Below, piece after piece: positions 35,882 through 50,900 of a stretch of DNA of 64,000 nt. The notes below the pieces were generated by a model. It had not been told where the DNA came from. It searched no databases and saw only the letters and a program-made list of their open reading frames with translations. Source of the DNA: Petrolisthes cinctipes (lineage: Eukaryota > Arthropoda > Malacostraca > Decapoda > Porcellanidae). Both the position numbers and the translations under genes were made by a program. The stretch lies in contig JAWQEG010000710.1 in NCBI GenBank assembly GCA_033782935.1, positions 2,480,001-2,544,000 on the forward strand. The letters run 5' to 3'. Position 1 is the first letter of the stretch. Each line of letters starts with the position of its first letter.

Positions 35882-38759
35882 GTAGGCATGTACAGATCGC
35901 TTATGGGACCCCAAAATATCAAATTTTCGGGTGTTTTGAGCCAGAATTTGAGATATAAACCGGTACTGAAGATGCTTGTACATATCGACTTTTCGGCACC
36001 TAAAACATCGATTTTGAGCATGTTTTGGGCCTGTATTTTGAAAAATACTCTAACACGGAGTAGGCATGTACAGATCGCTTCTGGGACCCCCAAATATCGA
36101 ATTTTCGGGTGTTTTGAGCCTGAATTTGAGATATAAACGGGTACAGAAGATGCATGCACATATCGACTTTTGGGCACCTAAAATATCGATTTTGAGCATG
36201 TTTTGAGCCTATATTTTGAAAACATTCTAGCACTGAAAAGGCATGTACAGATCGCTTCTGGGACCCCAAAATATCGACTTTTCGGGTGTTTTGGGCCTTA
36301 ATTTGAGATATCGACTTTTTGGCACCAAAAATATCGATTTTTAGCATGTTTTTAGCCTATATTTTGAAAATATTCTAGCACTGAGTAGGCATGTACAGAT
36401 TGCTTCTGGGACCAGAATATATTGAATTTTCGTGTGTTTTGAGCCTGAATTTGAGATATAAACGGGTACAGAAGATACATGCACATATTGACTTTGGGCA
36501 TCTAAAATATCGATTTTCAGCATGTTTTGGGCATGTATTTTGAAAATACTCTAACACGGAGTAGGCATGTACAGATCGCTTCTGGGACCCCAAAATATCG
36601 AATTTTCGGGTGTTTTGAGCCTGAATTTGAGATATAAACGGGTACTGAAGATGCATGCACATATCGACTTTTTGGCACCTAAAACATCGATTTTGAGCAT
36701 GTTTTGGAACTGTATTTTGAAAATACTCTAACACGGAGTAGGCATGTGCAGATCGCTTCTGGGACACCTAAATATCGAAGTTTCGGGTGTTTTGGGACTG
36801 AATTTGAGATATAAACGAGTACTGAAGATGCATGCACATATCGACTTTTGGTCACCTAAAATATCGATTTTGAGCATGTTTTGAGCCTATATTTTGAAAA
36901 CATTCTAGCACTGAGTAGGCATGTACAGATCGCTTCTGGGACCCCAAAATATCGAATTTTCGGGTGTTTAGGGCCAGAAATTGAGATATAAACGAGTACA
37001 GAAGATGCATGCACATATCGACTTTTGGGCACCTAAAAGATCGATTTTCTGTATGTTTTTGGCCTGTATTTTGAAAATACTCTAACACGGATTAGGCATG
37101 TACAGATTGCTTCAGGGACCCCTAAATATCGAATTTTCGGGTGTTTTGGGCCTTAATTTGAGATATCGACTTTTTGGCACATAAAATATCGATTTTTAGC
37201 ATGTTTTTAGCCTATATTTTGAAAATATTCTAGCACTGAGTAGGCATGTACAGATTGCTTCTGGGACCCCAAAATATTGAATTTTCAGGTGTTAAGGGCC
37301 AGAATTTGAGATATTAACGGGTACAGAAGATGCATGCACATATCGACTTTTGGGCACCTAATAGATCGATTTTCAGTATGTTTTTGGCCTGTATTTTGAA
37401 AATACTCTAACACGGAGTAGGCATGTACAGATCGCTTCTGGGACCCCTAAATATCAAATTTTCTGGTGTTTTGGGACTGAATTTGAGATATCGACTTTTT
37501 GGCACCTAAAAGATCGATTTTTAGCATGTTTTGGGCATATATTTTGAAAATATTCTAGCACTGAGTTGGCATGTACAGATTGCTTCTGGGACCCCAAAAT
37601 ATTGAATTTTCGGGTGTGTTGAGCCTGAATTTGAGATATAAACAGATACAGAAGATACATGCACATATTGACTTTGGGCTTTTAAAATATCGATTTTCAG
37701 CATGTTTTGGGCATGTATTTTGAAAATACTCTAACACGGAGTAGGCATGTACAGATCGCTTCTGGGACACCAAAATATCGAATTTTCGGGTGTTTTGAAC
37801 CTGAATTTGAGATATAAACAAGTACTGAAGATGCATGCACATATCGACTTTTGGGCACCTAAAACATCGATTTTGAGCATGTTTTGGGCCTGTATTTTTT
37901 AAATACTCTAACACGGAGTAGGCATGTACTGATCGCTTCTGGGACCCCATAATATCGAATTTTCGGGTGTTTTGGGCCTGAATTTGAGATATCGCCTTTA
38001 CGCACCTAAAATATCGATTTTTAGCATGTTTTGAGCCTATATTTTGGAAATATTCTAGCAATGAGTAGGCATGTAAAGATCGTTTCTGGGACCCCAAAAT
38101 ATCGAATTTTCGGGTATTTTGAGCCTGAATTTGAGATATAAACGAGTACAGAAGATGCATGCACATATCGACTTTTGGGCACCTAAAATATCGATTTTGA
38201 GCATGTTTTGAGCCTATATTTTGAAAACATTCTAGCACTGAGTAGACATGTACAGATCGCTTCTGGGACCCTAAAATATTGAATTTTCGGGTGTTTTGAG
38301 CCAAAATTTGAGATATAAACGGGTACTGAAGATGCTTTCACATATCGACTTTTCCGCACCTAAAACATCGATTTTGAGCATGTTTTGGGCCTGTATTTTG
38401 AAAATACTCTAACACGGAGTAGGCATGTACAGATCGCTTCTGGGACCCCAAAATATCGAATTTTCGGGTGTTTTGGGCCTGAATTTGAGATATAAACGGG
38501 TACTGAAGATGAATGCACATATCGACTTTTTGGCACCTAAAACATCGATTTTGAGCATGTTTTGGGCCTGTATTTTGAAAATATTCTAGCACTGAGTAGG
38601 CATGTACAGATTGCTTCTGGGACCCCAAAATATTGAATTTTCGGGTGTTTTGAGCCTGAATTTGAGATATAAACGGGTACAGAAGACACATGCACATACT
38701 GACTTTGGGCATCTAAAATACCGATTTTTAGCATGTTTTGGGCATGTATTTTGAAAATA

Positions 38760-38790
38760 CTCTAACACGGAGTAGATCGCTTCTGGGACC
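38760..38790 (+). other. Marker micro-deletion, 10 bp
   Basis: The monomer junction reads CACGGAGTAGATCGCTTCTG where all neighbours read GAGTAGGCATGTACAGATCGC. About 10 bp of the marker (GCATGTACAG) are lost, giving a 167-bp monomer. The loss sits between short AG-containing repeats (TAG and CAG). Confidence 0.85.
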
Positions 38791-41700
38791 CCAAAATATC
38801 GAATTTTCGGGTGTTTTAAGCCTGAATTTGAGATATAAACGGGTACAGAAGATGCATGCACATATCGACTTTTGGGCACCTAAAACATTGATTTTGAGCA
38901 TGTTTTGGGCCTGTATTTTGTAAATACTCTAACACGGAGTAGGCATGTACAGATCGCTTCTGGGACCCCATAATATCGAATTTTGGGGTGTTTTGGGCCT
39001 GAATTTGAGATATCACCTCTACTCACCTAAAATATCGATTTTTAGCAAGTTTTGACCCTATATTTTGAAAATATTCTAGCACTGAGTAGGCATGTACAGA
39101 TCGATTCTGGGACCCCAAAATATCGAATTTTCGGGTGTTTTGAGTCTGAATTTGAGATATAAACGAGTACAGAAGATGCATGCACATATCGACTTTTGGG
39201 CACCTAAAATATCGATTTTGAGCATGTTTTGAGCCTATATTTTGAAAACATTCTAGCACTGAGTAGGCATGTACAGATCGCTTCTGGGACCCCAAAATAT
39301 CGAATTTTCGGGTGTTTTGAGCCTGAATTTGAGATATAAACGAGTATAGAAGATACATACCCATATTGACTTTGGGCACCCAAAATATCGATTTTCAGCA
39401 TGTTTTGGGCCTGAATTTTGAAAATACTCTAACACGGACTAGGCATGTACAGATCACTTCTGGGATCCCAAAATATCGAATTTTCGGGTGTTTAGGACCA
39501 GAATTTGAGATATAAACGGGTACAGAAGATGCATGCACAAATCGACTTTTGGGCACATAAACGATCGATTTTCAGTATGTTTTTGTCCTGTATTTTGAAA
39601 ATACTCTAACACGGAGTAGGCATGTACAGATCGCTTCTTGGACCCCTAAATATCGAATTTTCGGGTGTTTTGGGACTGAATTTGAGATATCGACTTTTTG
39701 GCACCTAAAATATAGATTTTTAGCATGTTTTTAGCCTTTATTTTGAAAATATTCTAGCACTGAGTAGGCATGTACAGATTGCTTCTGGGACCCCAAAATA
39801 TTGAATTTTCGGGTGTATTGAGCCTGAATTTGAGATATAAACAGATACAGAAGATACATGCACATATTGACTTTGGGCTTCTAAAATATCGATTTTCAGC
39901 ATGTTTTGGTCATGTATTTTGAAAATACTCTAACACGGAGTAGGCATGTACAGATCGCTTCTGGGATCTCAAAATATTGAATTTTCGGGTGTTTTGAGCC
40001 TGAATTGGAGATATAAACAAGTACTGAAGATGCATGCACATATCGACTTTTGGGCCCCTAAAATATCGATTTTGAGCATGTTTTGAGCCTATATTTTGAA
40101 AACATTCTAGCACTGAGTAGGCATGTACAGATCGCTTCTGAGACCCCAAAATATCGAATTTTCTGGTGTTTTGAGCCTGAATTTGAGATATAAACGAGTA
40201 CAGAAGATGCATACACATATCGACTTTTGGGCACCTAAAATATCGATTTTGAGCATGTTTTGAGCCTATATTTTGAAAACATTCTAGCACTGAGTAGGCA
40301 TGTACAGATCGCTTCTGGGACCCCAAAATATCGAATTTTCGGGTGTTTTGGGTCTGAATTTGAGATATCGCCTTTACGCACCTAAAATATCGATTTTTAG
40401 CATGTTTTAAGCCTATATTTTGAAAATATTCTAGCACTGAGTAGGCATGTACAGATCGCTTCTGGGACACCAAAATATCGAATTTTCGGGTGTTTTGAGC
40501 TTGAATTTGAGATATAAACGAGTACAGAACATGCATGCACATATCGACTTTGGGGCACCTAAAATATCGATTTTGAGCATGTTTTGAGCCTATATTTTGA
40601 AAACGTTCTAGCACTGAGTAGGCATGTACAGATCGCTTCTGGGACCCCTAAATATCGAATTTTCGGGTGTTTGGGGCCTTAATTTGAGATATCGACTTTT
40701 TGGCACCAAAAATATCGATTTTTAGCATGTTTTTAGCCTATATTTTGAAAATATTCTAGCACTGAGTAGGCATGTACAGATTGCTTCTGGGACCCCAAAA
40801 TATTGAATTTTCGGGTGTTTTGAGCCTCAATTTGAGATATAAACGGGTACAGAAGATACATGCACATATTGACTATGGGCATCTAAAATACCAATTTTCA
40901 GCATGTTTTGGGCATGTATTTTGAAAATACTCTAACACGGAGTAGGCACGTACAGATCGCTTCTGGGACCCCAAAATATCGAATTTTCGGGTGTTTTGAG
41001 CCTGAATTTGAGATATAAACGGGTACTGAAGATACATGCATGCACATATCGACTTTTTGGCACCTAAAACATAGATTTTGAGCATGTTTTGGGCCTGTAT
41101 TTTGAAATTACTCTAACACGGAGTAGACATGTACAGATCGCTTCTGGGACCCCTAAATATCGAATTTTTGGGTGTTTTGGGCCTTAATTTGAGATATCGA
41201 CTTTTTGGCACCTAAAATATCGATTTTTAGCATGTTTTTAGCTTATATTTTGAAAATATTCTAGCACTGCGTAGGCATGTACAGATTGCTTCTGGGACCC
41301 GAAAATATTGAATTTTCGGGTGTTTACGGCCAGAATTTAAGATATAAACGGGTACAGAAGATGCATGCACATATAGACTTTTGGGCACCTAAAAGATCGA
41401 TTTTCAGTATGTTTTTGGCCTCTATTTTGAAAATACTCTTACACGGAGTGGGCATGTACAGATCGCTTCTGGGACCCCTAAATATCGAATTTTCGGGTGT
41501 TTTGGGATTGAATTTGAGATATCAACTTTTTGGCACCTAAAATATCGATTTTTAGCATGTTTTTAGCCTATATTTTGAAAATATTCTAGCACTGGGTAGG
41601 CATGTACAGATTGCTTCTGGAACCCCAAAATATTGAATTTTCGGGTGTTTTGAGCCTGAATTTTAGATATTAACGGGTACAGAAGATACATGCACATATT

Positions 41701-44410
41701 TACTCTGGGCATCTAAAATATCGATTTTCAGCATGTTCTGGGCATGTATTTTGAAAATACTCTAACACGGAGTAGGCATGTACAGATCGCTTCTGGGACC
41801 CCTAAATATCGAATTTTCAGGTGTTTTGGGCCTTAATTTGAGATATCGACTTTTTGGCACCTAAAAGATCGATTTTTAGCATGTTTTTAGCCTATATTTT
41901 GAAAATATTCTAGCACTGAGTAGGCATGTACAGATTGCTTCTGGGACCCCAAAATATTGAATTTTCGGGTGTTTTGAGCCTGAATTTGAGATATAAACGG
42001 GTACAGAAGATACATTCACATATTGACTTTGGGCATCTAAAATATCGATTTTCAGCATGTTTTGGGCATGTATTTTGAAAATACTCTAACACGGAGTAGG
42101 CATGTACAGATCGCTTCTGGGACCCCAAAATATCGAATTTTCGGGTGTTTTGAGCCTGAATTTGAGATATAAACGGGTACTGAAGATGCATGCACATATC
42201 GACTTTTTGGCACCTAAACATCGATTTTGAGCATGTTTTGGGCCTGTATTTTGAAAATACTCTAACACGGAGTAGGCATGTACAGATCGCTTCTGGGACC
42301 CCTATATATCGAATTTTCGGGTGTTTTGGGCCTTAATTTGAGATATAAACGGGTACAGAAGATGCATGCACAAATCAACTTTTGGGCACCTAAACGATCG
42401 ATTTTCAGTATGTTTTTAGCCTGTATTTTGAAAATACTCTAACACGGAGTAGGCATGTACAGATCGCTTCTGGGACCCCTAAATATCGAATTTTCGGGTG
42501 TTGTGGGACTGAATTTGAGATATCGACTTATTGGCACCTAAAATATAGATTTTTAGCATGTTTTTAGCCTATATTTTGAAAATATTCTAGCACTGAGTAG
42601 GCATGTACAGATTACTTCTGGGACCCCAAAATATTGAATTTTCGGGTGTTTTGAGCCTGAATTTGAGATGTAAACGGGTACAGAAGATGCATGCACATAT
42701 CGACTTTTGGGCACCTAAAATATCGATTTCGAGAATGTTTTAAGCCTATATTTTGAAAACATTCTAGCACTGAGTAGGCATGTACAGATCGCTTCTGGGA
42801 CCCCAAAATATCGAATTTTCGGGTGTTTTGAGCCTGAATTTGAGATATAAACGAGTACAGAAGATGCATGCACATATCGACTTTTGGGCACCTAAAATAT
42901 CGATTTTGAGCATGTTTTGAGCCTATATTTTGAAAACATTCTAGCACTGAGTAGGCATGTACAGATCGCTTCTGGGACCCCTAAATATCGAATTTTCGGG
43001 TGTTTTGGGACTTAATTTGAGATATCGAGTTTTTGGCACCTAAAAGATCGATTTTTAGCATGTTTTTAGGATATATCTTGAAAATATTCTAGCACTAAGT
43101 AGGCATGTACAGATTGCTTCTGGGACCCCAAAATATTGAATTTTCGGGTGTTTTGAGCCCGAATTAAAGATATAAACGGGTACATAAGATACATGCACAT
43201 ATTGACTTTGGGCATCTAAAATATCGATTTTCAGCATGTTTTGGGCCTGTAATTTGAAAATACTCTAACACGGAGTAGGCATGTACAGATCGCTTCTGGG
43301 ATCCCAAAATATCGATTTTTCGGGTGTTTTGAGCCTGAATTTGAGATATAAACGGGTACTGAAGATGAATGCACATATCGACTTTTTGGCACCTAAAACA
43401 TCGATTTTGAGCGTGTTTTGGGCCTGTATTTTGAAAATACTCTAACACGGAGTAGGCATGTACAGATCGCTTCTGGTACCCCTAAATATCGAATGTTCGG
43501 ATGTTTTGGGCCTTAATTACAGATATCAACTTATTGGCACCTAAAATATCGATTTTTAGCATGTTTTGAGCCTATATTTTGAAAATGTTCTAGCACTGAG
43601 TAGGCATGTACAGATTGCTTCTGGGACCCCAAAATATTGAATTTTCGGGTGTTTAGGGCCAGAATTTGAGATATAAACGGGTACAGAAGATGCATGCACA
43701 TATCGTCTTTTGGGCACCTAAAAGATCGATTTTCAGTATGTTTTTGGCCTGTATTTTGAAAATACTCTAACACGGAGTAGGCATATACAGATCGCTTCTG
43801 GGACCCCTAAATATCGAATTTTCGGGTGTTTTGGGACTGAATTTGAGATATCGACTTTTTGGCACCGAAAAGATCGATTTTTGGCATGTTTTTAGCCTAT
43901 ATTTTGAAAATATTCTAGCACTGAGTAGACATGTACAGATTGCTTCTGGGACCCAAAAAATATTGAATTTTCGGGTGTTTTGAGCCTGAATTTGAGATAT
44001 AAACGGGTACAGAAGACACATGCACATATTGACTTTGGGCAACTAAAATATAGATTTTCAGCATGTTTTGGGCATGTATTTTGAAAATACTCTAACACGG
44101 AGTAGGCATGTACAGATCGCTTCTGGGACCCCAAAATATTGAATTTTCGGGTGTTTTGAGCCTGAATTTGAGATATAAACGGGTACAGAAGATGCATGCA
44201 CATATCAACTTTTGGGCACCTAAAACATCGATTTTGAGCATTTTTTGGGCCTGTATTTTGTAAATACTCTAACACGGAGTAGGCATGTACATATCGCTTC
44301 TTGGACCCCATAATATCGAATTTTCTGGTGTTTTTGGCCTGAATTTGAGATATCACCTCTACTCACCTAAAATATCGATTTTTAGCAAGTTTTGAGCCTA
44401 TATTTTGAAA

Positions 44411-44430
44411 ATATTCTAGCACAGATCGAT
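44411..44430 (+). other. Marker micro-deletion, 15 bp, inherited by three HOR4 copies
   Basis: The junction reads TTCTAGCACAGATCGATTC, lacking the 15 bp TGAGTAGGCATGTAC found in the paralogous monomer at about 39,080. The same scar occurs at 51,251 and 58,912, at the copy offsets of 6,830 and 14,491, so it predates duplication of the HOR4 units and serves as a lineage marker. Confidence 0.9.
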
Positions 44431-47400
44431 TCTGGGACCCCAAAATATCGAATTTTCGGGTGTTTTGAGCCTGAATTTGAGATATAAACGAGTACAGAAG
44501 ATGCATGCACATATCGACTTTTGGGCACCTAAAATATCGATTTTGAGCATGTTTTGAGCCTATATTTTGAAAACATTCTAGCACTGAGTAGGCATGTACA
44601 GATCGCTTCTGGGACCCCAAAATATCGAATTTTCGAGGGTTTTGAGCCATAATTTGAGATATAAACGAGTATAGAAGATGCATACCCATATTGACTTTTG
44701 GGCACCAAAAATATCGATTTTTAGCATGTTTTGGGCCTGAATTTTGAAAATACTCTAACACGGAGTAGGCATGTACAGATCGCTTCTGGGACCCCAAAAT
44801 ATCGAATTTTCGGGTGCTTAGGACCAGAATTTGAGATATAAACGGGTACAGAAGATGAATGCACAAATCGACTTTTGGGCACCTAAACGATCGATTTTCA
44901 GTATGTTTTTGGCCTGTATTTTGAAAATACTCTAACACGGAGTAGGCATGTACAGATCGCTTCTTGGACCCCTGAATATCGAATTTTCGGGTCTTTTGGG
45001 ACTGAATTTGAGATATCGACTTTTTGGCACCTAAAATATCGATTTTTAGCATGTTTTGAGCCTATATTTTGAAAATATTCTAGCACTGAGTAGGCATGTA
45101 CAGATCGCTTCTGGGACACCAAAATATCGAATTTTCGGGTGTTTTGAGCTTGAATTTGAGATATAAACGAGTACAAAAGATGCATGCACATATCGACTTT
45201 TGGGCACCTAAAATATCGATTTTGAGCATGTTTTGAGCCTATATTTTGAAAACATTCTAGCAATGAGTAGGCATGTACAGATCGCTTCTGGGACTCCTAA
45301 ATATCGAATTTTCGGGTGTTTTGGGCCTTAATTTGAGATATCGCCTTTAAGCACCTAAAATATCGATTTTTAGCATGTTTTTAGCCTATATTTTGAAAAT
45401 ATTCTAGCACTGAGTAGGCATGTACAGATTGCTTCTGGGACCCCAAAATATTGAATTTTCGGGTGTTTAGGGCCAGAATTTAAGATATAAACGGGTACAG
45501 AAGATGCATGCACATATAGACTTTTGGGCACCTAAAAGATCGATTTTCAGTATGTTTTTGGCCTGTATTTTGAAAATACTCTAACACGAAGTGGGCATGT
45601 ACAGATCGCTTCTGGGACCCATAAATATCGAATTTTCGGGTGTTTTGGGATAGAATTTGAGATATCAACTTTTTGGCACCTAAAAGATCGATTTTTAGCA
45701 TGTTTTTAGCCTATATTTTAAAAATATTCTAGCACTGAGTTGGCATGTACAGATTGCTTCTGGGACCCCAAAATATTGAATTTTCGGGTGTTTTGAGCCT
45801 GAATTTCAGATATTAACGGGTATAGAAGATACATGCACATATTGACTCTGGGCATCTTAAATATCGATTTTTAGCATGTTCTGGGCATGTATTTTGAAAA
45901 TACTCTAACACGGAGTAGGCATGTACAGATCGCTTCTTGGAAGTCCAAAATATCGAATTTTCGGGTGTTTTGAGCCTGAATTTGAGATATAAACGGGTAC
46001 AGAAGATGCATGCACATATCGACTTTTGGGCACCTAAAATATCGATTTTGAGCATGTTTTGAGCCTATATTTTGAAAACATTCTACCACTGAGTAGGCAT
46101 GTACAGATCGCTTCTGGGACCCAAAAATATCGAATTTTCGGGTGTTTAGGGCCAGAAATTGAGATATAAACGGGTACAGAAGATGCATGCACATATCGAC
46201 TTTTGGGCACCTAACAGATCGATTTTCAGTATGTTTTTGGCCTGTATTTTGAAAATACTCTAACACGGAGTAGACATGTACAGATCGCTTCTGGGACCCC
46301 TAAATATCAAATTTTCTGGTGTTTTGGGACTGAATTCGAGATATCGACTTTTTGACACCTAAAAGATCGATTTTTAGCATGTTTTTAGCCTATAATTTGA
46401 AAATATTCTAGCACTGAGTAGGCATGTACAGATTGCTTCTGGGACCCCAAAATATTGAATTTTCGGGTGTGTTGAGCCTGAATTTGAGATATAAACAGGT
46501 ACAGAAGATACATGCACATATTGACTTTGGGCTTCTAAAATATCGATTTTCAGCATGTTTTGGGCATGTATTTTGAAAATACTCTAACACGGAGTAGGCA
46601 TGTACAGATCGCTTCTGGGACACCAAAAATATCGAATTTTCGGGTGTTTTGAGCCTGAATTTGAGATATAAACGGGTACTGAAGATGCATGCACATATCG
46701 ACTCTTGGGCACCTAAAACATCGATTTTAAGCATGTTTTGGGCCTTTATTTTTTTAAATACTCTAACACGGAGTAGGCATGTACTGATCGCTTCTGGGAC
46801 CCCATAATATCGAATTTTCGGGTGTTTTGGGCCTGAATTTGAGATATCGCCTTTACGCACCTAAAATATCGATTTTTAGCATGTTTTGAGCCTATATTTT
46901 GGAAATATTCTAGCACTGAGTAGGCATGTAAAGATCGTTTCTGGGACCCATAAATATCGAATTTTCGGGTGTTTTGAGCCTGAATTTGAGATATAAACGA
47001 GTACAGAAGATGCATGCACATATCGACTTTTGGGCACCTAAAATATCGATTTTGAGCATGTTTTGAGCCTATATTTTGAAAACATTCTAGCACTGAGTAG
47101 GCATGTACAGATCGCTTCTGGGACCCCAAAATATCAAATTTTCGGGTGTTTTGAGCCAGAATTTGAGATATAAACCGGTACTGAAGATGCTTGTACATAT
47201 CGACTTTTCGGCACCTAAAACATCGATTTTGAGCATGTTTTGGGCCTGTATTTTGAAAAATACTCTAACACGGAGTAGGCATGTACAGATCGCTTCTGGG
47301 ACCCCCAAATATCTAATTTTCGGGTGGTTTGAGCCTGAATTTGAGATATAAACGGGTACAGAAGATGCATGCACATATCGACTTTTGGGCACCTAAAATA

Positions 47401-47939
47401 TCGATTTTGAGCATGTTTTGAGCCTATATTTTGAAAACATTCTAGCACTGAGTAGGCATGTACAGATCGCTTCTGGGACCCCAAAATATCGACTTTTCGG
47501 GTGTTTTGGGCCTTAATTTGAGATATCGACTTTTTGGCACTAAAAATATCGATTTTTAGCATGTTTTTAGCCTATATTTTGAAAATATTCTAGCACTGAG
47601 TAGGCATGTACAGATTGCTTCTGGGACCAGAATATATTGAATTTTCGTGTGTTTTGAGCCTGAATTTGAGATATAAACGGGTACAGAAGATACATGCACA
47701 TATTGACTTTGGGCATCTAAAATATCGATTTTCAGCATGTTTTGGGCATGTATTTTGAAAATACTCTAACACGGAGTAGGCATGTACAGATCGCTTCTGG
47801 GACCCCAAAATATCGAATTTTCGGGTGTTTAGAGCCTGAATTTGAGATATAAACGGGTACTGAAGATGCATGCACATATCGACTTTTTGGCACCTAAAAC
47901 ATCGATTTTGAGCATGTTTTGGAACTGTATTTTGAAAAT

Positions 47940-47956
47940 ACTCTAACACGGAGTAG
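47940..47956 (+). other. In-register deletion junction, 4,385 bp (26 monomers), HOR4 copy 2
   Basis: Left of the junction the sequence follows 36,561-36,738 of copy 1 (GTTTTGGAACTGTATTTTG). Right of it the sequence follows 41,123 onward (GAGTAGACATG, TCGAATTTTTGGGTG). 36,738 to 41,123 is 4,385 bp and 26 monomer markers. Confidence 0.88.
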
Positions 47957-50900
47957 ACATGTACAGATCGCTTCTGGGACCCCTAAATATCGAATTTTTG
48001 GGTGTTTTGGGCCTTAATTTGAGATATCGACTTTTTGGCACCTAAAATATCGATTTTTAGCATGTTTTTAGCTTATATTTTGAAAATATTCTAGCACTGC
48101 GTAGGCATGTACAGATTGCTTCTGGGACCCGAAAATATTGAATTTTCGGGTGTTTACGGCCAGAATTTAAGATATAAACGGGTACAGAAGATGCATGCAC
48201 ATATAGACTTTTGGGCACCTAAAAGATCGATTTTCAGTATGTTTTTGGCCTCTATTTTGAAAATACTCTTACACGGAGTGGGCATGTACAGATCGCTTCT
48301 GGGACCCCTAAATATCGAATTTTCGGGTGTTTTGGGATTGAATTTGAGATATCAACTTTTTGGCACCTAAAATATCGATTTTTAGCATGTTTTTAGCCTA
48401 TATTTTGAAAATATTCTAGCACTGGGTAGGCATGTACAGATTGCTTCTGGAACCCCAAAATATTGAATTTTCGGGTGTTTTGAGCCTGAATTTTAGATAT
48501 TAACGGGTACAGAAGATACATGCACATATTTACTCTGGGCATCTAAAATATCGATTTTCAGCATGTTCTGGGCATGTATTTTGAAAATACTCTAACACGG
48601 AGTAGGCATGTACAGATCGCTTCTGGGACCCCTAAATATCGAATTTTCAGGTGTTTTGGGCCTTAATTTGAGATATCGACTTTTTGGCACCTAAAAGATC
48701 GATTTTTAGCATGTTTTTAGCCTATATTTTGAAAATATTCTAGCACTGAGTAGGCATGTACAGATTGCTTCTGGGACCCCAAAATATTGAATTTTCGGGT
48801 GTTTTGAGCCTGAATTTGAGATATAAACGGGTACAGAAGATACATTCACATATTGACTTTGGGCATCTAAAATATCGATTTTCAGCATGTTTTGGGCATG
48901 TATTTTGAAAATACTCTAACACGGAGTAGGCATGTACAGATCGCTTCTGGGACCCCAAAATATCGAATTTTCGGGTGTTTTGAGCCTGAATTTGAGATAT
49001 AAACGGGTACTGAAGATGCATGCACATATCGACTTTTTGGCACCTAAACATCGATTTTGAGCATGTTTTGGGCCTGTATTTTGAAAATACTCTAACACGG
49101 AGTAGGCATGTACAGATCGCTTCTGGGACCCCTATATATCGAATTTTCGGGTGTTTTGGGCCTTAATTTGAGATATAAACGGGTACAGAAGATGCATGCA
49201 CAAATCAACTTTTGGGCACCTAAACGATCGATTTTCAGTATGTTTTTAGCCTGTATTTTGAAAATACTCTAACACGGAGTAGGCATGTACAGATCGCTTC
49301 TGGGACCCCTAAATATCGAATTTTCGGGTGTTGTGGGACTGAATTTGAGATATCGACTTATTGGCACCTAAAATATAGATTTTTAGCATGTTTTTAGCCT
49401 ATATTTTGAAAATATTCTAGCACTGAGTAGGCATGTACAGATTACTTCTGGGACCCCAAAATATTGAATTTTCGGGTGTTTTGAGCCTGAATTTGAGATG
49501 TAAACGGGTACAGAAGATGCATGCACATATCGACTTTTGGGCACCTAAAATATCGATTTTGAGAATGTTTTAAGCCTATATTTTGAAAACATTCTAGCAC
49601 TGAGTAGGCATGTACAGATCGCTTCTGGGACCCCAAAATATCGAATTTTCGGGTGTTTTGAGCCTGAATTTGAGATATAAACGAGTACAGAAGATGCATG
49701 CACATATCGACTTTTGGGCACCTAAAATATCGATTTTGAGCATGTTTTGAGCCTATATTTTGAAAACATTCTAGCACTGAGTAGGCATGTACAGATCGCT
49801 TCTGGGACCCCTAAATATCGAATTTTCGGGTGTTTTGGGACTTAATTTGAGATATCGAGTTTTTGGCACCTAAAAGATCGATTTTTAGCATGTTTTTAGG
49901 ATATATCTTGAAAATATTCTAGCACTAAGTAGGCATGTACAGATTGCTTCTGGGACCCCAAAATATTGAATTTTCGGGTGTTTTGAGCCCGAATTAAAGA
50001 TATAAACGGGTACATAAGATACATGCACATATTGACTTTGGGCATCTAAAATATCGATTTTCAGCATGTTTTGGGCCTGTAATTTGAAAATACTCTAACA
50101 CGGAGTAGGCATGTACAGATCGCTTCTGGGATCCCAAAATATCGATTTTTCGGGTGTTTTGAGCCTGAATTTGAGATATAAACGGGTACTGAAGATGAAT
50201 GCACATATCGACTTTTTGGCACCTAAAACATCGATTTTGAGCGTGTTTTGGGCCTGTATTTTGAAAATACTCTAACACGGAGTAGGCATGTACAGATCGC
50301 TTCTGGTACCCCTAAATATCGAATGTTCGGATGTTTTGGGCCTTAATTACAGATATCAACTTATTGGCACCTAAAATATCGATTTTTAGCATGTTTTGAG
50401 CCTATATTTTGAAAATGTTCTAGCACTGAGTAGGCATGTACAGATTGCTTCTGGGACCCCAAAATATTGAATTTTCGGGTGTTTAGGGCCAGAATTTGAG
50501 ATATAAACGGGTACAGAAGATGCATGCACATATCGTCTTTTGGGCACCTAAAAGATCGATTTTCAGTATGTTTTTGGCCTGTATTTTGAAAATACTCTAA
50601 CACGGAGTAGGCATATACAGATCGCTTCTGGGACCCCTAAATATCGAATTTTCGGGTGTTTTGGGACTGAATTTGAGATATCGACTTTTTGGCACCGAAA
50701 AGATCGATTTTTGGCATGTTTTTAGCCTATATTTTGAAAATATTCTAGCACTGAGTAGACATGTACAGATTGCTTCTGGGACCCAAAAAATATTGAATTT
50801 TCGGGTGTTTTGAGCCTGAATTTGAGATATAAACGGGTACAGAAGACACATGCACATATTGACTTTGGGCAACTAAAATATAGATTTTCAGCATGTTTTG

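Larger units (their letters stand above)
35882..47096 (+). repeat. HOR4 unit, copy 1, complete, 11,215 bp, 67 monomers
   Basis: The anchor monomer (ATATCAAATTTTCGGG, GAGCCAGAATTTGAG, AAACCGGTACTGAAG, GATGCTTGTACATATCGAC) occurs at 35,882, 47,097, 53,248 and 61,588. Between the first two I counted 67 monomer markers over 11,215 bp; about 21 are short. The unit contains internal relatives, such as a rare ATCACCTCTACTCACC segment at about 39,010 and again at about 44,350. Local oddities are a 10-bp marker loss at 38,772, a 181-bp monomer at 40,942 and a 15-bp marker loss at 44,421. All other HOR4 copies can be derived from this one by whole-monomer deletions. Confidence 0.9.

Noticed and set aside
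37555..38304. Long minus-strand ORF (249 aa), the longest of about 200 similar ORFs
   Set aside because: It is a run of the 59-residue translation of the 177-bp monomer. The frame stays open because 177 and 147 are multiples of three, and it ends wherever a 176- or 148-bp monomer shifts the frame. Equivalent ORFs occur in other frames and on the plus strand, with no sign of codon selection, so I do not call it a gene.
40942..41122. Insertion of foreign DNA in the 181-bp monomer
   Set aside because: The extra bases are a 4-bp duplication inside the ACATGCATGCACAT palindromic stretch (near 41,035), present also near 56,527 as a slightly altered copy. It is slippage and not an insertion element.
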